In this document: one piece after another, positions 6,874 through 14,528 of the stretch
Layout of the letters: each line of letters begins with the position of its first letter
Position numbering within the stretch: position 1 is the stretch's first letter
Program-made: the position numbers and the translations under genes
The notes under the pieces: generated by a model
Seen by the model: only the letters and a program-made list of their open reading frames with translations
Database searches by the model: none
What the model was told of the DNA's origin: nothing
Origin: JAADHX01 sp964569385
Lineage (GTDB): Bacteria; Actinomycetota; Acidimicrobiia; Acidimicrobiales; Poriferisodalaceae
NCBI GenBank assembly: GCA_964569385.1
Contig: CAZMUM010000068.1
Location: forward strand, 1-15,425
Direction of reading: 5' to 3'
DNA: 15,425 nucleotides

Positions 6874-7308
6874 ATGGCCGATGTCGACGATGTGGTGTTC
6901 AGATTGCACGTCATTGCTGTGGCGTTGGACAATGTAGCGCCAGACAACTTCGCCGAACGGCATCGCTTGCTTGGGATTCGCGACGAGCTCCGGGCCGAGG
7001 CCGAAGAATTCGCTCAACGCAAGGACGAGAACAAGACCGACGCCGAGGTGGTTGCCGAGTTGGTCGCTCGACGCCGGCAACTCGACTCCATGAAAGGCCA
7101 GCGGATCAATCGGGTCTACCAAGCTGGCGCAGGTGGCGGCGGAGCAGCTGGGCTTGGCGTGGTGGACGGAAGATATGGAGGCGACATCAACATCGCCATG
7201 ATGCGAGGGATGGGTGCCGACGAAGTGAATGTTCGAATTGCCGAGCTCGAACAAGAGCTGAAGGCCCGAGGCATAGAACCTCCACGCCACACGATGATCG
7301 ACGAGTGA
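6874..7308 (+). CDS. Hypothetical protein, 144 residues, helical with a Gly-rich centre
   Basis: I do not recognise this protein. It has no signal peptide or membrane segment and is probably cytoplasmic. Residues 1-85 look helical and highly charged (FAERHRLLGIRDELRAEAEEFAQRKDE...). A Gly-rich stretch GAGGGGAAGLGVVDGRYGGD follows (about 91-110), and a C-terminal helix VNVRIAELEQELKARG (about 120-135) could form a short coiled coil. The start is ATG 6874 (MADVDDVVF). The frame is open upstream to 6793, but that part overlaps the divergent membrane gene's start and reads like non-coding sequence. There is no good ribosome binding site. CATATG (6860-6865) lies where a -10 of a leaderless transcript would be. 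It ends 22 bases from the convergent helicase gene. Confidence 0.6.
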   Translation: MADVDDVVFRLHVIAVALDNVAPDNFAERHRLLGIRDELRAEAEEFAQRKDENKTDAEVVAELVARRRQLDSMKGQRINRVYQAGAGGGGAAGLGVVDGRYGGDINIAMMRGMGADEVNVRIAELEQELKARGIEPPRHTMIDE

Positions 7309-7330
7309 ACCCTAAGGTCTCGTTGTCGGT

Positions 7331-9847
7331 TTACAGCCGCTCGATACCTGACAATTCGAGAGCGGGCCGGTCGCCCCCGCGGCTCAACTCGAGATCGACT
7401 CGGATGCGTAGACGCCACTCGCGGTGGTCCTCGGGGTCGGCGATGATCTGAATCACGTTCCATTCCTCGGAGCCCCGCGAAACCTCGAAGTAGTCAGTGC
7501 CTCTGGCAACAGCGCCGGTGGCGAGGTCGTCGTACTCGTTCCAGTAGGGAGCAAAAGTCTCGGCGAGTTCGTCGGCCGACCAACGGGTCTTGGTCGCTCT
7601 CAACATCTCCGAAAGCGACCCGTACTGCTCACCAGCTAGGAGTGTCAGCCACCGGAACGCCTCGTTGCGAACCATCACGGTGAACGCCCGAGTATTGGTC
7701 GTGATGTCGACCGGCTCTGGTGGCCGCACCTCACCGGGTCCGTCTTCGGGCTTGGTCAACTTCTCCCACTCGTCGATCAGGCTGCTATCGACGTGGCGAA
7801 CCATTGCTCCGAGCCATTCGATGATGTCGACTACGTCGTCGCTGCGTTTGCCTTGGGGAACCGTCTGCGACAGCGCCTTGTAGCCGTCGGAAAGATAGCG
7901 CAGCAACACCCCCTCGACACCCTTGAGCCCGTAGTGGTTGACATACTCCTTGAAGGTCATGGCTCGTTCGAACATGTCGCGTACGATCGACTTTGGCCTG
8001 ACTGTGTTGGCCCCGATCCAGGGGTGATGAACCGCCCAGATGTTGAAGGCCGCCCACAACTCCTCGGAGTTAGGTTGGGGCCAGGTGACCTCTTCGAGGC
8101 GCTCCATTCGTTGTTCGTACTCGACGCCATCCATCTTGAGTTGGTTGATTAGTTCGCCCTTGGCCACGTCGAGCTGACGAGCTAGAACCACGCCCGGGTT
8201 TTCCAACACCGACTCGACAACTGTCACCACGTCGAGAGCATGGGAAGGGTCTTCGATGTCGATGACATCTAGGAATTCCACGGCAAAAAGCGATAGTGGC
8301 TGGTTGAGGGCGAAGTCGTCTTGAAGGTCGATGTTGACCCGTACCAGCCGACCGTCGGAATCGGTCTCGTCGAGGAGTTCGATGATGTCGGCCTCGACCA
8401 GCGCTCGGTACATGGCAATGGCCCTGCGGATGTTCGAACGTTGTCTGGGGCGCTCGTCGTGGTTCTTGACCAGAAGCTCGCGGGTCGCCTTGCAGCCGTC
8501 GCCCGGTCGATCCAGGAGATGCAACAACAACGAGTGGCTAACCGAGAATCGAGATCGGAGCGCCTCAGGTTCGCCCTCGGCCAGTTTTGTGAACACCTTG
8601 TCGTCCCAGTGCACATACCCGCGCTCTGGCGGTTTCTTTCGCTTGAGTTTTCGAAGTTTCTTGGTGTCGTCGCCAGCTTTGTCTTCGAGCCGAATGTTCT
8701 CGACTACGTGCCCAGGAGCTTGGCACCAGACGAACCCAATGTCGTCGAATCCCTTGCGGCCTGCTCGGCCAGCGATCTGCTGGAAGTCGCGGATGGTGAG
8801 TGTGCGGGTTCGCTGACCGTCGTACTTGCATAGTTGGGTGAAAAGAACCGTTCGGATGGGCACGTTTACCCCCACGCCGAGGGTGTCGGTGCCGCAGATC
8901 ACCTTCAACAGGCCGTCTTGGGCCAACTTCTCAACCAACAGGCGATACTTCGGCAATAGACCGGCGTGATGAACACCGATTCCGGCCATGACGTAACGCT
9001 TTAGATCGGTACCAAAGGCGCTGTCGAATCTGAACCCGCCGACCGCAGCCTTGACGGCAGTCTTTTCCTCCTTGGTCAACACATCGATCGATGTGAGGGC
9101 CTGGGCCGTGTCGGTCGCCGATCTTTGTGTGAAGTGCACGATGTACACCGGCGCCTGACGAAGCTCCAACAGCTTGTCGATGGTCTCGTGCATCGGTGTT
9201 GTCACGTACGAGTACTCGAGTGGTACTGGTCGTACGGTCTCTTTGACAGTTACCGAATCGCGGCCGGTGAGGTCGGCCAGATAGGTCTCGAAGTGGTCGG
9301 TTGGGCCAAGGGTGGCCGACATCAGCAGGAATTGAGCCTGCGGGAGTTCGAGAAGCGGCACCTGCCAGGCCCAGCCCCGGTCGCGGTCGGAGTAGTAGTG
9401 AAACTCATCCATCACGACGATGTCGGCAGGGGCGTGAGGCCCGTCTCTGAGCGCCAGGTTGGCGAGGATCTCAGCGGTGCAGCAGATGATCGGTGCTTGC
9501 GGATTCACCGAAGCGTCGCCGGTGATCATTCCGACCCTGTCGCTCCCAAATGCCCGGCACAGATCGAAGAATTTCTCCGAGACCAAAGCCTTGATGGGAG
9601 CGGTGTACCAACTCTTCGCGCCGCGGGCTAGGCCAGAAAAATGAGCAGCGGCGGCCACTAGCGACTTCCCCGACCCAGTTGGGGTGTTGAGGATGACATT
9701 TGAGCCACTTAGCAGCTCAAGGATCGCCTCTTCTTGGGCTGGGTATAACGACAGGCCGAGTTCGTCGGCGTAGTCGAGGAATCCCATGAGCAACTCGTCG
9801 GGGTCATCGCCCTCGGGGAGGTGGCGGAGCAGTGGGGGCAACGACAT
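7331..9847 (-). CDS. DEAD/DEAH-box (Ski2/HelY-like) helicase with DUF3516-type C-terminus
   Basis: This is an 838-residue superfamily 2 RNA or DNA helicase. Motifs in order: YPAQEEAI (35-42), Walker A TPTGSGKS (55-62), Ia TAPIKALVSEK (82-92), TGD (109-111), TAEIL (124-128), Walker B DEFH (147-150), SAT (177-179), IV VYIVHFTQRSA (about 234-244), V GTDTLGVGVNVP (about 319-330) and VI QQIAGRAGRKG (356-366). All ATPase motifs are intact. The DEFH box and GVNVP are typical of Ski2-like enzymes. The long C-terminal half (about 380-838) fits the actinobacterial DUF3516 helicases, which have no firmly known role. ATG 9847 has GAGGG 4 bases upstream. The small 59-residue gene lies 57 bases upstream on the same strand, with a GC hairpin between them, so they may or may not be co-transcribed. 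Confidence 0.92.
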   Translation of the reverse strand: MSLPPLLRHLPEGDDPDELLMGFLDYADELGLSLYPAQEEAILELLSGSNVILNTPTGSGKSLVAAAAHFSGLARGAKSWYTAPIKALVSEKFFDLCRAFGSDRVGMITGDASVNPQAPIICCTAEILANLALRDGPHAPADIVVMDEFHYYSDRDRGWAWQVPLLELPQAQFLLMSATLGPTDHFETYLADLTGRDSVTVKETVRPVPLEYSYVTTPMHETIDKLLELRQAPVYIVHFTQRSATDTAQALTSIDVLTKEEKTAVKAAVGGFRFDSAFGTDLKRYVMAGIGVHHAGLLPKYRLLVEKLAQDGLLKVICGTDTLGVGVNVPIRTVLFTQLCKYDGQRTRTLTIRDFQQIAGRAGRKGFDDIGFVWCQAPGHVVENIRLEDKAGDDTKKLRKLKRKKPPERGYVHWDDKVFTKLAEGEPEALRSRFSVSHSLLLHLLDRPGDGCKATRELLVKNHDERPRQRSNIRRAIAMYRALVEADIIELLDETDSDGRLVRVNIDLQDDFALNQPLSLFAVEFLDVIDIEDPSHALDVVTVVESVLENPGVVLARQLDVAKGELINQLKMDGVEYEQRMERLEEVTWPQPNSEELWAAFNIWAVHHPWIGANTVRPKSIVRDMFERAMTFKEYVNHYGLKGVEGVLLRYLSDGYKALSQTVPQGKRSDDVVDIIEWLGAMVRHVDSSLIDEWEKLTKPEDGPGEVRPPEPVDITTNTRAFTVMVRNEAFRWLTLLAGEQYGSLSEMLRATKTRWSADELAETFAPYWNEYDDLATGAVARGTDYFEVSRGSEEWNVIQIIADPEDHREWRLRIRVDLELSRGGDRPALELSGIERL

Positions 9848-9882
9848 GGACCCTCAGGCTAGGTGGCCTGGGCCGAGCCGTT

Positions 9883-9896
9883 GCCCCCATCGGGGC
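9883..9896 (-). terminator. GC-rich hairpin between the 59-residue gene and the helicase
   Basis: On the minus strand GCCCC-GATG-GGGGC forms a perfect 5-bp stem with a 4-base loop, starting 8 bases after the stop of the small gene. There is no U-run after it. It may partly terminate or attenuate transcription into the helicase, or have no function. Confidence 0.3.
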
Positions 9897-9904
9897 CGAC
9901 GGCG

Positions 9905-10084
9905 TTAGCTCAGGTGTGAACGAACCTCAGCCATGTCGACCCTGCGGTAGAAAAGGTTGGTCACAGCCGCGCTGCGAGAGGTGAAATCGGCTTCGATCAC
10001 GCGCAGCCGATGCACAAGATTCGACGCTGTGAGGAGATCCTCGAAAGTTGTATCGAACTCGTTGGTAAGTGTGGTCGTTTGCAT
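9905..10084 (-). CDS. Small hypothetical protein, 59 residues
   Basis: I do not recognise this protein. The ATG at 10084 has a near-ideal ribosome binding site (GGAGG, 6 bases upstream, at 10091-10095), good evidence that it is translated. The protein begins MQTTTLTNEFDTTFEDLL and continues as a probably helical segment (LVHRLRVIEADFTSRSAAVTNLFYRR). It is soluble, with no cysteine, signal or membrane segment. The frame is open for 18 more codons upstream, but these cross the ribosome binding site and are unlikely to be used. It is divergent from the MocR regulator, and the palindromic sites at 10138-10207 lie 54-123 bases upstream of its start. It is therefore the most likely direct target of that regulator besides the regulator itself. 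Confidence 0.6.
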   Translation of the reverse strand: MQTTTLTNEFDTTFEDLLTASNLVHRLRVIEADFTSRSAAVTNLFYRRVDMAEVRSHLS

Positions 10085-10137
10085 CTTGGGCCTCCATGTA
10101 GAGCCGGACTTTGTTGGTGTGTGGTCCAGTGTGAGCA

Positions 10138-10165
10138 ATTGGACCTAGTCCAATCCAGTCCAATT
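10138..10165. promoter_or_regulatory. Operator: palindrome ATTGGAC-CTA-GTCCAAT plus a third half-site
   Basis: The perfect inverted repeat ATTGGAC-CTA-GTCCAAT (10138-10154) is followed by a further half-site AGTCCAATT (10157-10165). AGTCCAAT therefore also occurs as a direct repeat with a 10-base period (10147 and 10157), one DNA turn apart. GGTCCA at 10123-10128 may be another half-site. The placement between the small gene and a MocR regulator suggests a binding site for the latter. Confidence 0.6.
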
Positions 10166-10190
10166 CGGCCATTGGTGATCCACTATGGTG

Positions 10191-10220
10191 TTGGACTATG
10201 GTCCAATATGTAATTGGATC
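10191..10220. promoter_or_regulatory. Operator: palindrome TTGGAC-TATG-GTCCAA plus a half-site
   Basis: The perfect inverted repeat TTGGAC-TATG-GTCCAA (10191-10206) has the same half-site as the palindrome at 10138 but a 4-base rather than 3-base spacer. A degenerate half-site ATTGGATC follows (10213-10220). The two palindromes are about 53 bases centre to centre, near five helical turns, which would allow binding on the same DNA face. Confidence 0.6.
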
Positions 10221-10247
10221 ACCTATCCGAAGAGAGCGATGTACAAA

Positions 10248-10307
10248 TGACAGTTTTTCGAATGACAGATGTAGAACGGACAGATGCAGAACTGACACAG
10301 GAGATCT
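10248..10307 (+). repeat. Four degenerate 15-bp direct repeats before the MocR start codon
   Basis: Units begin at 10248, 10263, 10278 and 10293: TGACAGTTTTTCGAA, TGACAGATGTAGAAC, GGACAGATGCAGAAC and TGACACAGGAGATCT. Units 2 and 3 agree at 13 of 15 bases. The core (T/G)GACA(G/C) is kept at exactly 15-base spacing in all four. The last unit includes the AGGAG ribosome binding site (10299-10303) of the regulator at 10314. This could be a direct-repeat binding site or the trace of tandem duplication. Confidence 0.7.
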
Positions 10308-10313
10308 GATCTA

Positions 10314-11774
10314 GTGGACGCGGGACAGATCGGCCACGCCCTGGGGGCATGGGGGGCCGAGCCAGGGCCGCTGTATGTGACCTTGGCCGATGCCTTAGAC
10401 GAACTCATTAGAGCCGGTCGGCTTCCAGCAGGTTCTCGCCTGCCAGCCGAACGCCGTCTCGCAGCCGAACTTCACGTTTCGCGCGGAACCGTTGTTTCAG
10501 CCTATGACGAGTTGCGTCGGCGCGAACGTATCTCTACTAGACAAGGTAGCGGCACCGTCGTCAGTGGCCCCAGTCGTCCGTCGGTGGCTACGTTCGACCC
10601 AGTCCCTCCGCACGGGGGGATCTACGAAGGAATACTCGAGCATCCCGCCAACGAAGTTGTCGATCTTCGTAGCGCCTACTGGGTCGATCTGAATGACCTT
10701 CCGGCCGCGTCGTTCGAGCTACCGGCCGAGAAGTGGGCGAACGAGCTCCGCGGTGCTGGATATTATCCGGCAGGATTGCCCGCTCTCAGAGAACAAATCG
10801 CGGCCCGTCTCACCAGGGCAGGGCTTGAGACATCGCCACACGAGGTGCTTGTTACCAACGGAGCGCAACAGGCATTGGCGCTGGCTTGCCAGCTACATCT
10901 TGCTCCCGACGAATTGTGTGTTGTCGAAGAACTCACCTATCCGGGCATGATTGACCTCGTTGGCGCGCTTCGTGGGCGCCTTCACACGGTTCCAATCGAC
11001 GAGCATGGTGTCGACGTCGATCGCCTCGATAGGGCCGTACGTCGAGTCGATCCGTCGCTTGTGTATCTGATGCCAAACGTGCACAATCCGACAGGAGCGA
11101 TATTTCCCGAGGAGCGTAGGGCCGTTCTCGCCGACGCGATTGCTGGCTGGGACACCATGGTGATCGACGACAGAACGCTCGTCGATTTGGTCATTGATCA
11201 CGAACCACCGAAGCCGCTGGCGCTTCACCCCAATGGACCGCTCGACAACGTTATGACGGTCGGATCCACGTCGAAGTCGCTTTGGGGCGGGCTTCGCGTT
11301 GGCTGGATACGGGCGAACGAACGCGAGACAGACCGACTCACTCGACTCAAATCGGTTATGGACCTCGGCATCCCTGTCGCGAGCCAGCTCATCGCATCAG
11401 AGCTGATGCCATCGGACCTTGGCCTCTCAAGGGCGAGGCAAGCCGAATTGCGCCGGCGCCGCGACACCCTTGTCGAGGGGATCCGGCGCCACTTACCTGA
11501 GTGGAAATTTGAGGTACCAGCGGGCGGAATGTGCCTATGGGTCGAACTGCCCATCGACGATGCTCGGCTATATGTTGCCCAGGCCCGACGCCACGGTGTT
11601 GGGCTGGTGTCGGGCGATGTCAGCTCACCCGACAGGCGCGCCAGACGTTTCCTTCGGTTGCCTTACGGCCAACCAGTCGACGTTCTCGAAGATGCCATCG
11701 ACCGAATGTCTGCCGCATGGGCAGACCTAATGCAACGACCCGTGACCACCAAGCACTACCAAGTAATCGTCTAA
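10314..11774 (+). CDS. MocR-family regulator (GntR HTH fused to PLP aminotransferase domain)
   Basis: This is a 486-residue transcription factor. Residues 18-82 are a GntR winged helix (GPLYVTLADALDELIRAGRL, then LPAERRLAAELHVSRGTVVSAYDEL, then RQGSGTVV). Residues from about 115 are a fold-type I aminotransferase domain. It contains TNGAQQALAL (181-190), YLMPNVHNPTG (251-261), VIDDRT (283-288, the PLP-contacting Asp), the Schiff-base lysine in GSTSK (Lys321) followed by GGLRVGW, and AGGMCLWVELP near the C-terminus. All PLP residues appear intact, so it should sense PLP or a PLP adduct of an amino compound. MocR proteins commonly control an adjacent divergent gene and themselves; here the divergent gene is the 59-residue protein, not the usual PLP-synthesis, taurine or GABA gene. 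The start is GTG 10314 with AGGAG 10 bases upstream. The effector cannot be predicted. Confidence 0.9.
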   Translation: MDAGQIGHALGAWGAEPGPLYVTLADALDELIRAGRLPAGSRLPAERRLAAELHVSRGTVVSAYDELRRRERISTRQGSGTVVSGPSRPSVATFDPVPPHGGIYEGILEHPANEVVDLRSAYWVDLNDLPAASFELPAEKWANELRGAGYYPAGLPALREQIAARLTRAGLETSPHEVLVTNGAQQALALACQLHLAPDELCVVEELTYPGMIDLVGALRGRLHTVPIDEHGVDVDRLDRAVRRVDPSLVYLMPNVHNPTGAIFPEERRAVLADAIAGWDTMVIDDRTLVDLVIDHEPPKPLALHPNGPLDNVMTVGSTSKSLWGGLRVGWIRANERETDRLTRLKSVMDLGIPVASQLIASELMPSDLGLSRARQAELRRRRDTLVEGIRRHLPEWKFEVPAGGMCLWVELPIDDARLYVAQARRHGVGLVSGDVSSPDRRARRFLRLPYGQPVDVLEDAIDRMSAAWADLMQRPVTTKHYQVIV

Positions 11775-11793
11775 GCAACGACCTCACCTGACA

Positions 11794-11811
11794 CCGGCAA
11801 ACGTACGCCGG
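11794..11811. terminator. Weak hairpin between convergent genes
   Basis: CCGGC (11794-11798) and GCCGG (11807-11811) can pair around an 8-base loop in the 67-base gap between the convergent MocR and flavoenzyme genes. The stem is short and there is no T-run, so termination here is only possible. Confidence 0.25.
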
Positions 11812-11841
11812 GAGCCGCCCCGCGGCGACGGGTAGGTCTGA

Positions 11842-13008
11842 TCAGGTACGCAGGGACGTTAGATACGACGTCAGGAACCGGCCGGCCGGATCTAGACGGT
11901 CGCGTACGGCCCACCATGCATCCCAGTCTTTGTGCAATGAGCGGAGCACGTTTGCGTGTAGGTAGTGAACCTTGCCCCAATGCGGGCGACCCTCATATTC
12001 AACAAAGATGGCCTCGCAGGCCCTGAACAGCAATTCGTCGTCGAGTTCCTGGGCCTGGTGGACCGAAATGGTCACCGTCGGGCGTCCGTTTGCGGCGCTC
12101 ATCCAAACATCGTCGGCGGCCACAGTTCGGTACTCGAGTGGCCAAACGAGTTCGGGAAATGAGGTACCGATCAGCGCTCGAATCGCCTCGAAACAGGCGG
12201 GGCCGAGTTCGGCAGGAACCGAATACTCCATCTCGGTATGTAGGTCGGTTCGGTCACTTGAGATTATTCGATCGCTCCAGCCGATTCGTTCGTGTTTTTG
12301 GTCGGGAAGCTCCGATACCTCGGCGCTGGTTTCGTCGAGAGATTTGCAGATGGCCCGCTCCTGGCCTGGGTACCAGAAGAACTCGAAGTGTCGAGTTTCG
12401 GCCGTCAAAACGTCGATCTGAGACAGAACGGTGTCGACGGTTTCGAGCCAAATTCTTTCGTGGAGTCGGTACGCGGGCCTGACTCTGATGGTCATCTTGC
12501 TCATGATGCCTAGTCCGCCAAGCGACAGCTGAGCGGCGTTGAGCACCTCGGTATTCTTGGACGAGTTGGCTTCGACGACCTCGCCGTTGGCTGTAATCAG
12601 CGTGACACCGAGTACCCCGGCCGAGAGGTTCTGGTTATCGATGCCTGTCCCGTGGGTACCGGTGGAGCACGCGCCGGCCACTGACTGCCGGTCGATGTCG
12701 CCCTGGTTCAATAACGAAACGCCCTCCGACCGCAGGGCCGCTCCGAGTTGATGGATGCGAGTTCCTGAACGCACCGTGGTCTGTGTCGAGCCCACGTCAA
12801 GCACACCGACCCAGTCGGATAGATCGACCACCAAGCCCGAGCTGGCGGCTACTGCTGAGTGGCTATGTGTAGCTCCAACAGCGCGAACCTCGCCCTCGGT
12901 TGAGGCAAGGGCGTCGACTATGTCGGCAACGGCCGCCGGTCTGACGATCCCAATGGGGTTCGTTGTCACGTTTCCGGACCAGTTGGACCAGTGCAGGGTT
13001 TCGGCCAT
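11842..13008 (-). CDS. FAD-dependent sugar-lactone/alditol oxidase-like enzyme (VAO/ALO family)
   Basis: This is a 388-residue flavoprotein oxidoreductase related to L-gulono-1,4-lactone oxidase, D-arabinono-1,4-lactone oxidase and alditol oxidase. The N-terminal FAD-binding (PCMH) domain has IVRPAAVADIVDAL, VRAVGATHSHSAV (the His at about 48 is the position that carries covalent FAD in many members) and QSVAGACSTGTHGTG. The C-terminal substrate domain ends with the family signature HWGK (343-346) and DPAGRFLTSYL. This supports oxidation of a sugar lactone or polyol with oxygen or another acceptor. The exact substrate is not readable. ATG 13008 (MAETLHW) is preferred over the TTG at 13029. 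There is no clear ribosome binding site. It follows the protease gene by 42 bases on the same strand, so it may be the last gene of that run. Confidence 0.88.
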   Translation of the reverse strand: MAETLHWSNWSGNVTTNPIGIVRPAAVADIVDALASTEGEVRAVGATHSHSAVAASSGLVVDLSDWVGVLDVGSTQTTVRSGTRIHQLGAALRSEGVSLLNQGDIDRQSVAGACSTGTHGTGIDNQNLSAGVLGVTLITANGEVVEANSSKNTEVLNAAQLSLGGLGIMSKMTIRVRPAYRLHERIWLETVDTVLSQIDVLTAETRHFEFFWYPGQERAICKSLDETSAEVSELPDQKHERIGWSDRIISSDRTDLHTEMEYSVPAELGPACFEAIRALIGTSFPELVWPLEYRTVAADDVWMSAANGRPTVTISVHQAQELDDELLFRACEAIFVEYEGRPHWGKVHYLHANVLRSLHKDWDAWWAVRDRLDPAGRFLTSYLTSLRT

Positions 13009-13050
13009 CAGATGACAATACGACGGCAAAACCCACAGGGCTTGCTTTGT

Positions 13051-13707
13051 TTAGCAGCGGCTGCGGGCCGCGGTGGTGAGTCCGTCGGCGGCAGCGAGGA
13101 TGGGCCTGATTTCGTGGGGGTGCACGGCGAACGCGATCGCGGCATCGATAACGTCGGACACGATGACGCCAACCACTCGACCCTGACGATCCAGAACTGG
13201 CGAACCAGAGTCGCCGGAGTTGGGTTCTAACGCCAACTCCAGGCTGAGCCGATCGACGGAACCCTCGCCGTAGATATCAGCCGACGTCGTCCACACGATC
13301 CGGCGAAGATCCGTCGGCACTAGGCGAGCGCCACCAAGAAGCACGGACACGGCAGCGACATCTTCGACAGTCTCGGACCCTAACTCGAGCCATGGCTGAC
13401 CATGATCGGGTGCATACAGGACGGCGATATCGACATCGGTGTCGACGACTGTTGGGATCGCTTCGAGATCACCGTCTGGCAGTGTTATCAGGACGGATTC
13501 GGACCCCGCAACGATGTGGGCTGCGGTTATGTAGGTGTCGGGGCCTACGGCAACGGCGGTGCCTCGATCGGGTCGGTTGCAGCCCCCGGCCTGAATCACC
13601 GCCGTGGCTGCTTCGACTCGTTGGGTATCGTCGATGTCGAAGGCACAACTCGCCAAACCGAGCGTGGTCGCTGCAATCCAGGCGACAAGTGATCTGTGGG
13701 CGCTCAC
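13051..13707 (-). CDS. Lipoprotein trypsin-like serine protease
   Basis: This is a 218-residue exported protease of the chymotrypsin/trypsin fold. Residues 1-21 are a lipoprotein signal with lipobox LASC (18-21), so it should be anchored outside the membrane by Cys21. The catalytic triad is visible: His64 in TAAH, Asp93 in TDVDIAVL and Ser167 in SGDSGSPV. There is no PDZ domain; the protein ends shortly after the protease domain with a Cys as the last residue (218), which could pair with Cys43. GTG 13707 overlaps the stop of the methyltransferase gene (GTGA, 13704-13707), so translation is probably coupled. A surface protease translated together with a cytoplasmic methyltransferase is an odd pairing with no obvious pathway link. 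Confidence 0.88.
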   Translation of the reverse strand: MSAHRSLVAWIAATTLGLASCAFDIDDTQRVEAATAVIQAGGCNRPDRGTAVAVGPDTYITAAHIVAGSESVLITLPDGDLEAIPTVVDTDVDIAVLYAPDHGQPWLELGSETVEDVAAVSVLLGGARLVPTDLRRIVWTTSADIYGEGSVDRLSLELALEPNSGDSGSPVLDRQGRVVGVIVSDVIDAAIAFAVHPHEIRPILAAADGLTTAARSRC

Positions 13708-14528
13708 GGCTGAGTGGCGAGCTTGGAGAACGTCAGCACCGACCAGTCACCTCGAAAGCCGGTGCTGGTGACGGACAGCTGTCCGCAACGCGAAACAATG
13801 CCATCACGTTGGTTGATCAGGTGCCCAGCCGTAGCAAACTTGCTTCCGATCGATAACGCGGAGTTTACGGTCGCCAACAAAGGTGTTATGTCGCGAGCCA
13901 GCATGTTTGCGATCACGACGTCGGCCGTTAGACCTTGAGGCACCGCCGCGACGACAGGTCCGACGATGTGGGAAACAGAGTTGAGCTCGACGTTGCTTTC
14001 GGTTACCTCGGCTGAATTGGGATCGATGTCGACAGGCACGACAGTGCTAGCTCCTGAGCGGGCGGCGGCAATCGAGAGCACCCCGCTTCCGCAGCCGAGA
14101 TCGATCACGCTGTCGCCGGGGCCAACGATCTCGTCTATCTGTTCGAGCAGCAGCTGGGTCGACACGTGCGAGCCGGAACCAAACGTTCGGCCCGGGTCAA
14201 TAGCGATGCACGCCGGGTTGTCGTGGTCGGCCGGAACAACCAGCCATGCTGGAACTACGGTCCATTTGCCCGCAGAGACTCGAGTGGCGTAACGGCGCCA
14301 CTCATCGAGCCCGCTGGCATCGTCGACGCACTCGAGGTTCCCCGACCAGCGCTCGGCGATGGCCTGGGCCGCAAGTGGATCTGCGAATGCGCCGATGAGA
14401 ACAATCGGACCACTGGCGTGATTGGCTTCGAGTTCTTCAATTCCTGCTGCTCCAGCCATCCACATCGTGTCGGCAACAGCCTCTGCGTTTGAGGCGTTGA
14501 CCGTGACGTGAACCCGAGTGATGGTCAA
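13704..14528 (-). CDS. prmA: PrmA-like ribosomal protein L11 methyltransferase
   Basis: This is a 274-residue SAM-dependent methyltransferase of the PrmA family. PrmA trimethylates ribosomal protein L11 in the cytoplasm. The PrmA signature IDPGRTFGSGSH is at 110-121, close to the family's IDPGxAFGTGxH. SAM motif I is DLGCGSGVLSIAAA (143-156), the acidic residue after the second strand is in VDIDP (166-170), and IANMLARDI (206-214) stands where PrmA has an ANILA motif. The N-terminal substrate domain is short and divergent, so another protein substrate is possible. ATG 14528 overlaps the stop of the upstream hydratase gene (ATGA, 14525-14528), and its own stop overlaps the protease start. The gene is the middle of a tightly coupled three-gene run. 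Confidence 0.85.
   Translation of the reverse strand: MTITRVHVTVNASNAEAVADTMWMAGAAGIEELEANHASGPIVLIGAFADPLAAQAIAERWSGNLECVDDASGLDEWRRYATRVSAGKWTVVPAWLVVPADHDNPACIAIDPGRTFGSGSHVSTQLLLEQIDEIVGPGDSVIDLGCGSGVLSIAAARSGASTVVPVDIDPNSAEVTESNVELNSVSHIVGPVVAAVPQGLTADVVIANMLARDITPLLATVNSALSIGSKFATAGHLINQRDGIVSRCGQLSVTSTGFRGDWSVLTFSKLATQP

Noticed and set aside
10087..10138. Upstream extension of the 59-residue gene to 10138
   Set aside because: It would read through the GGAGG site that is placed ideally for ATG 10084, and it approaches the operator palindrome.
9927..10298. 123-codon minus-strand frame with VLHLS repeats
   Set aside because: The repeated residues come from the 15-bp direct repeats in intergenic DNA, and the rest overlaps the small gene in another frame.
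10486..10497. Second LexA-like site GAACCGTTGTTT
   Set aside because: It breaks the R at the first variable position and lies inside the HTH coding region of the MocR gene, not in a promoter.
12968..12990. GGACCAGTT/GGACCAGTG tandem near the flavoenzyme start, resembling the MocR half-site
   Set aside because: It is coding sequence for the WSNWSG residues, two copies only, and not palindromic.
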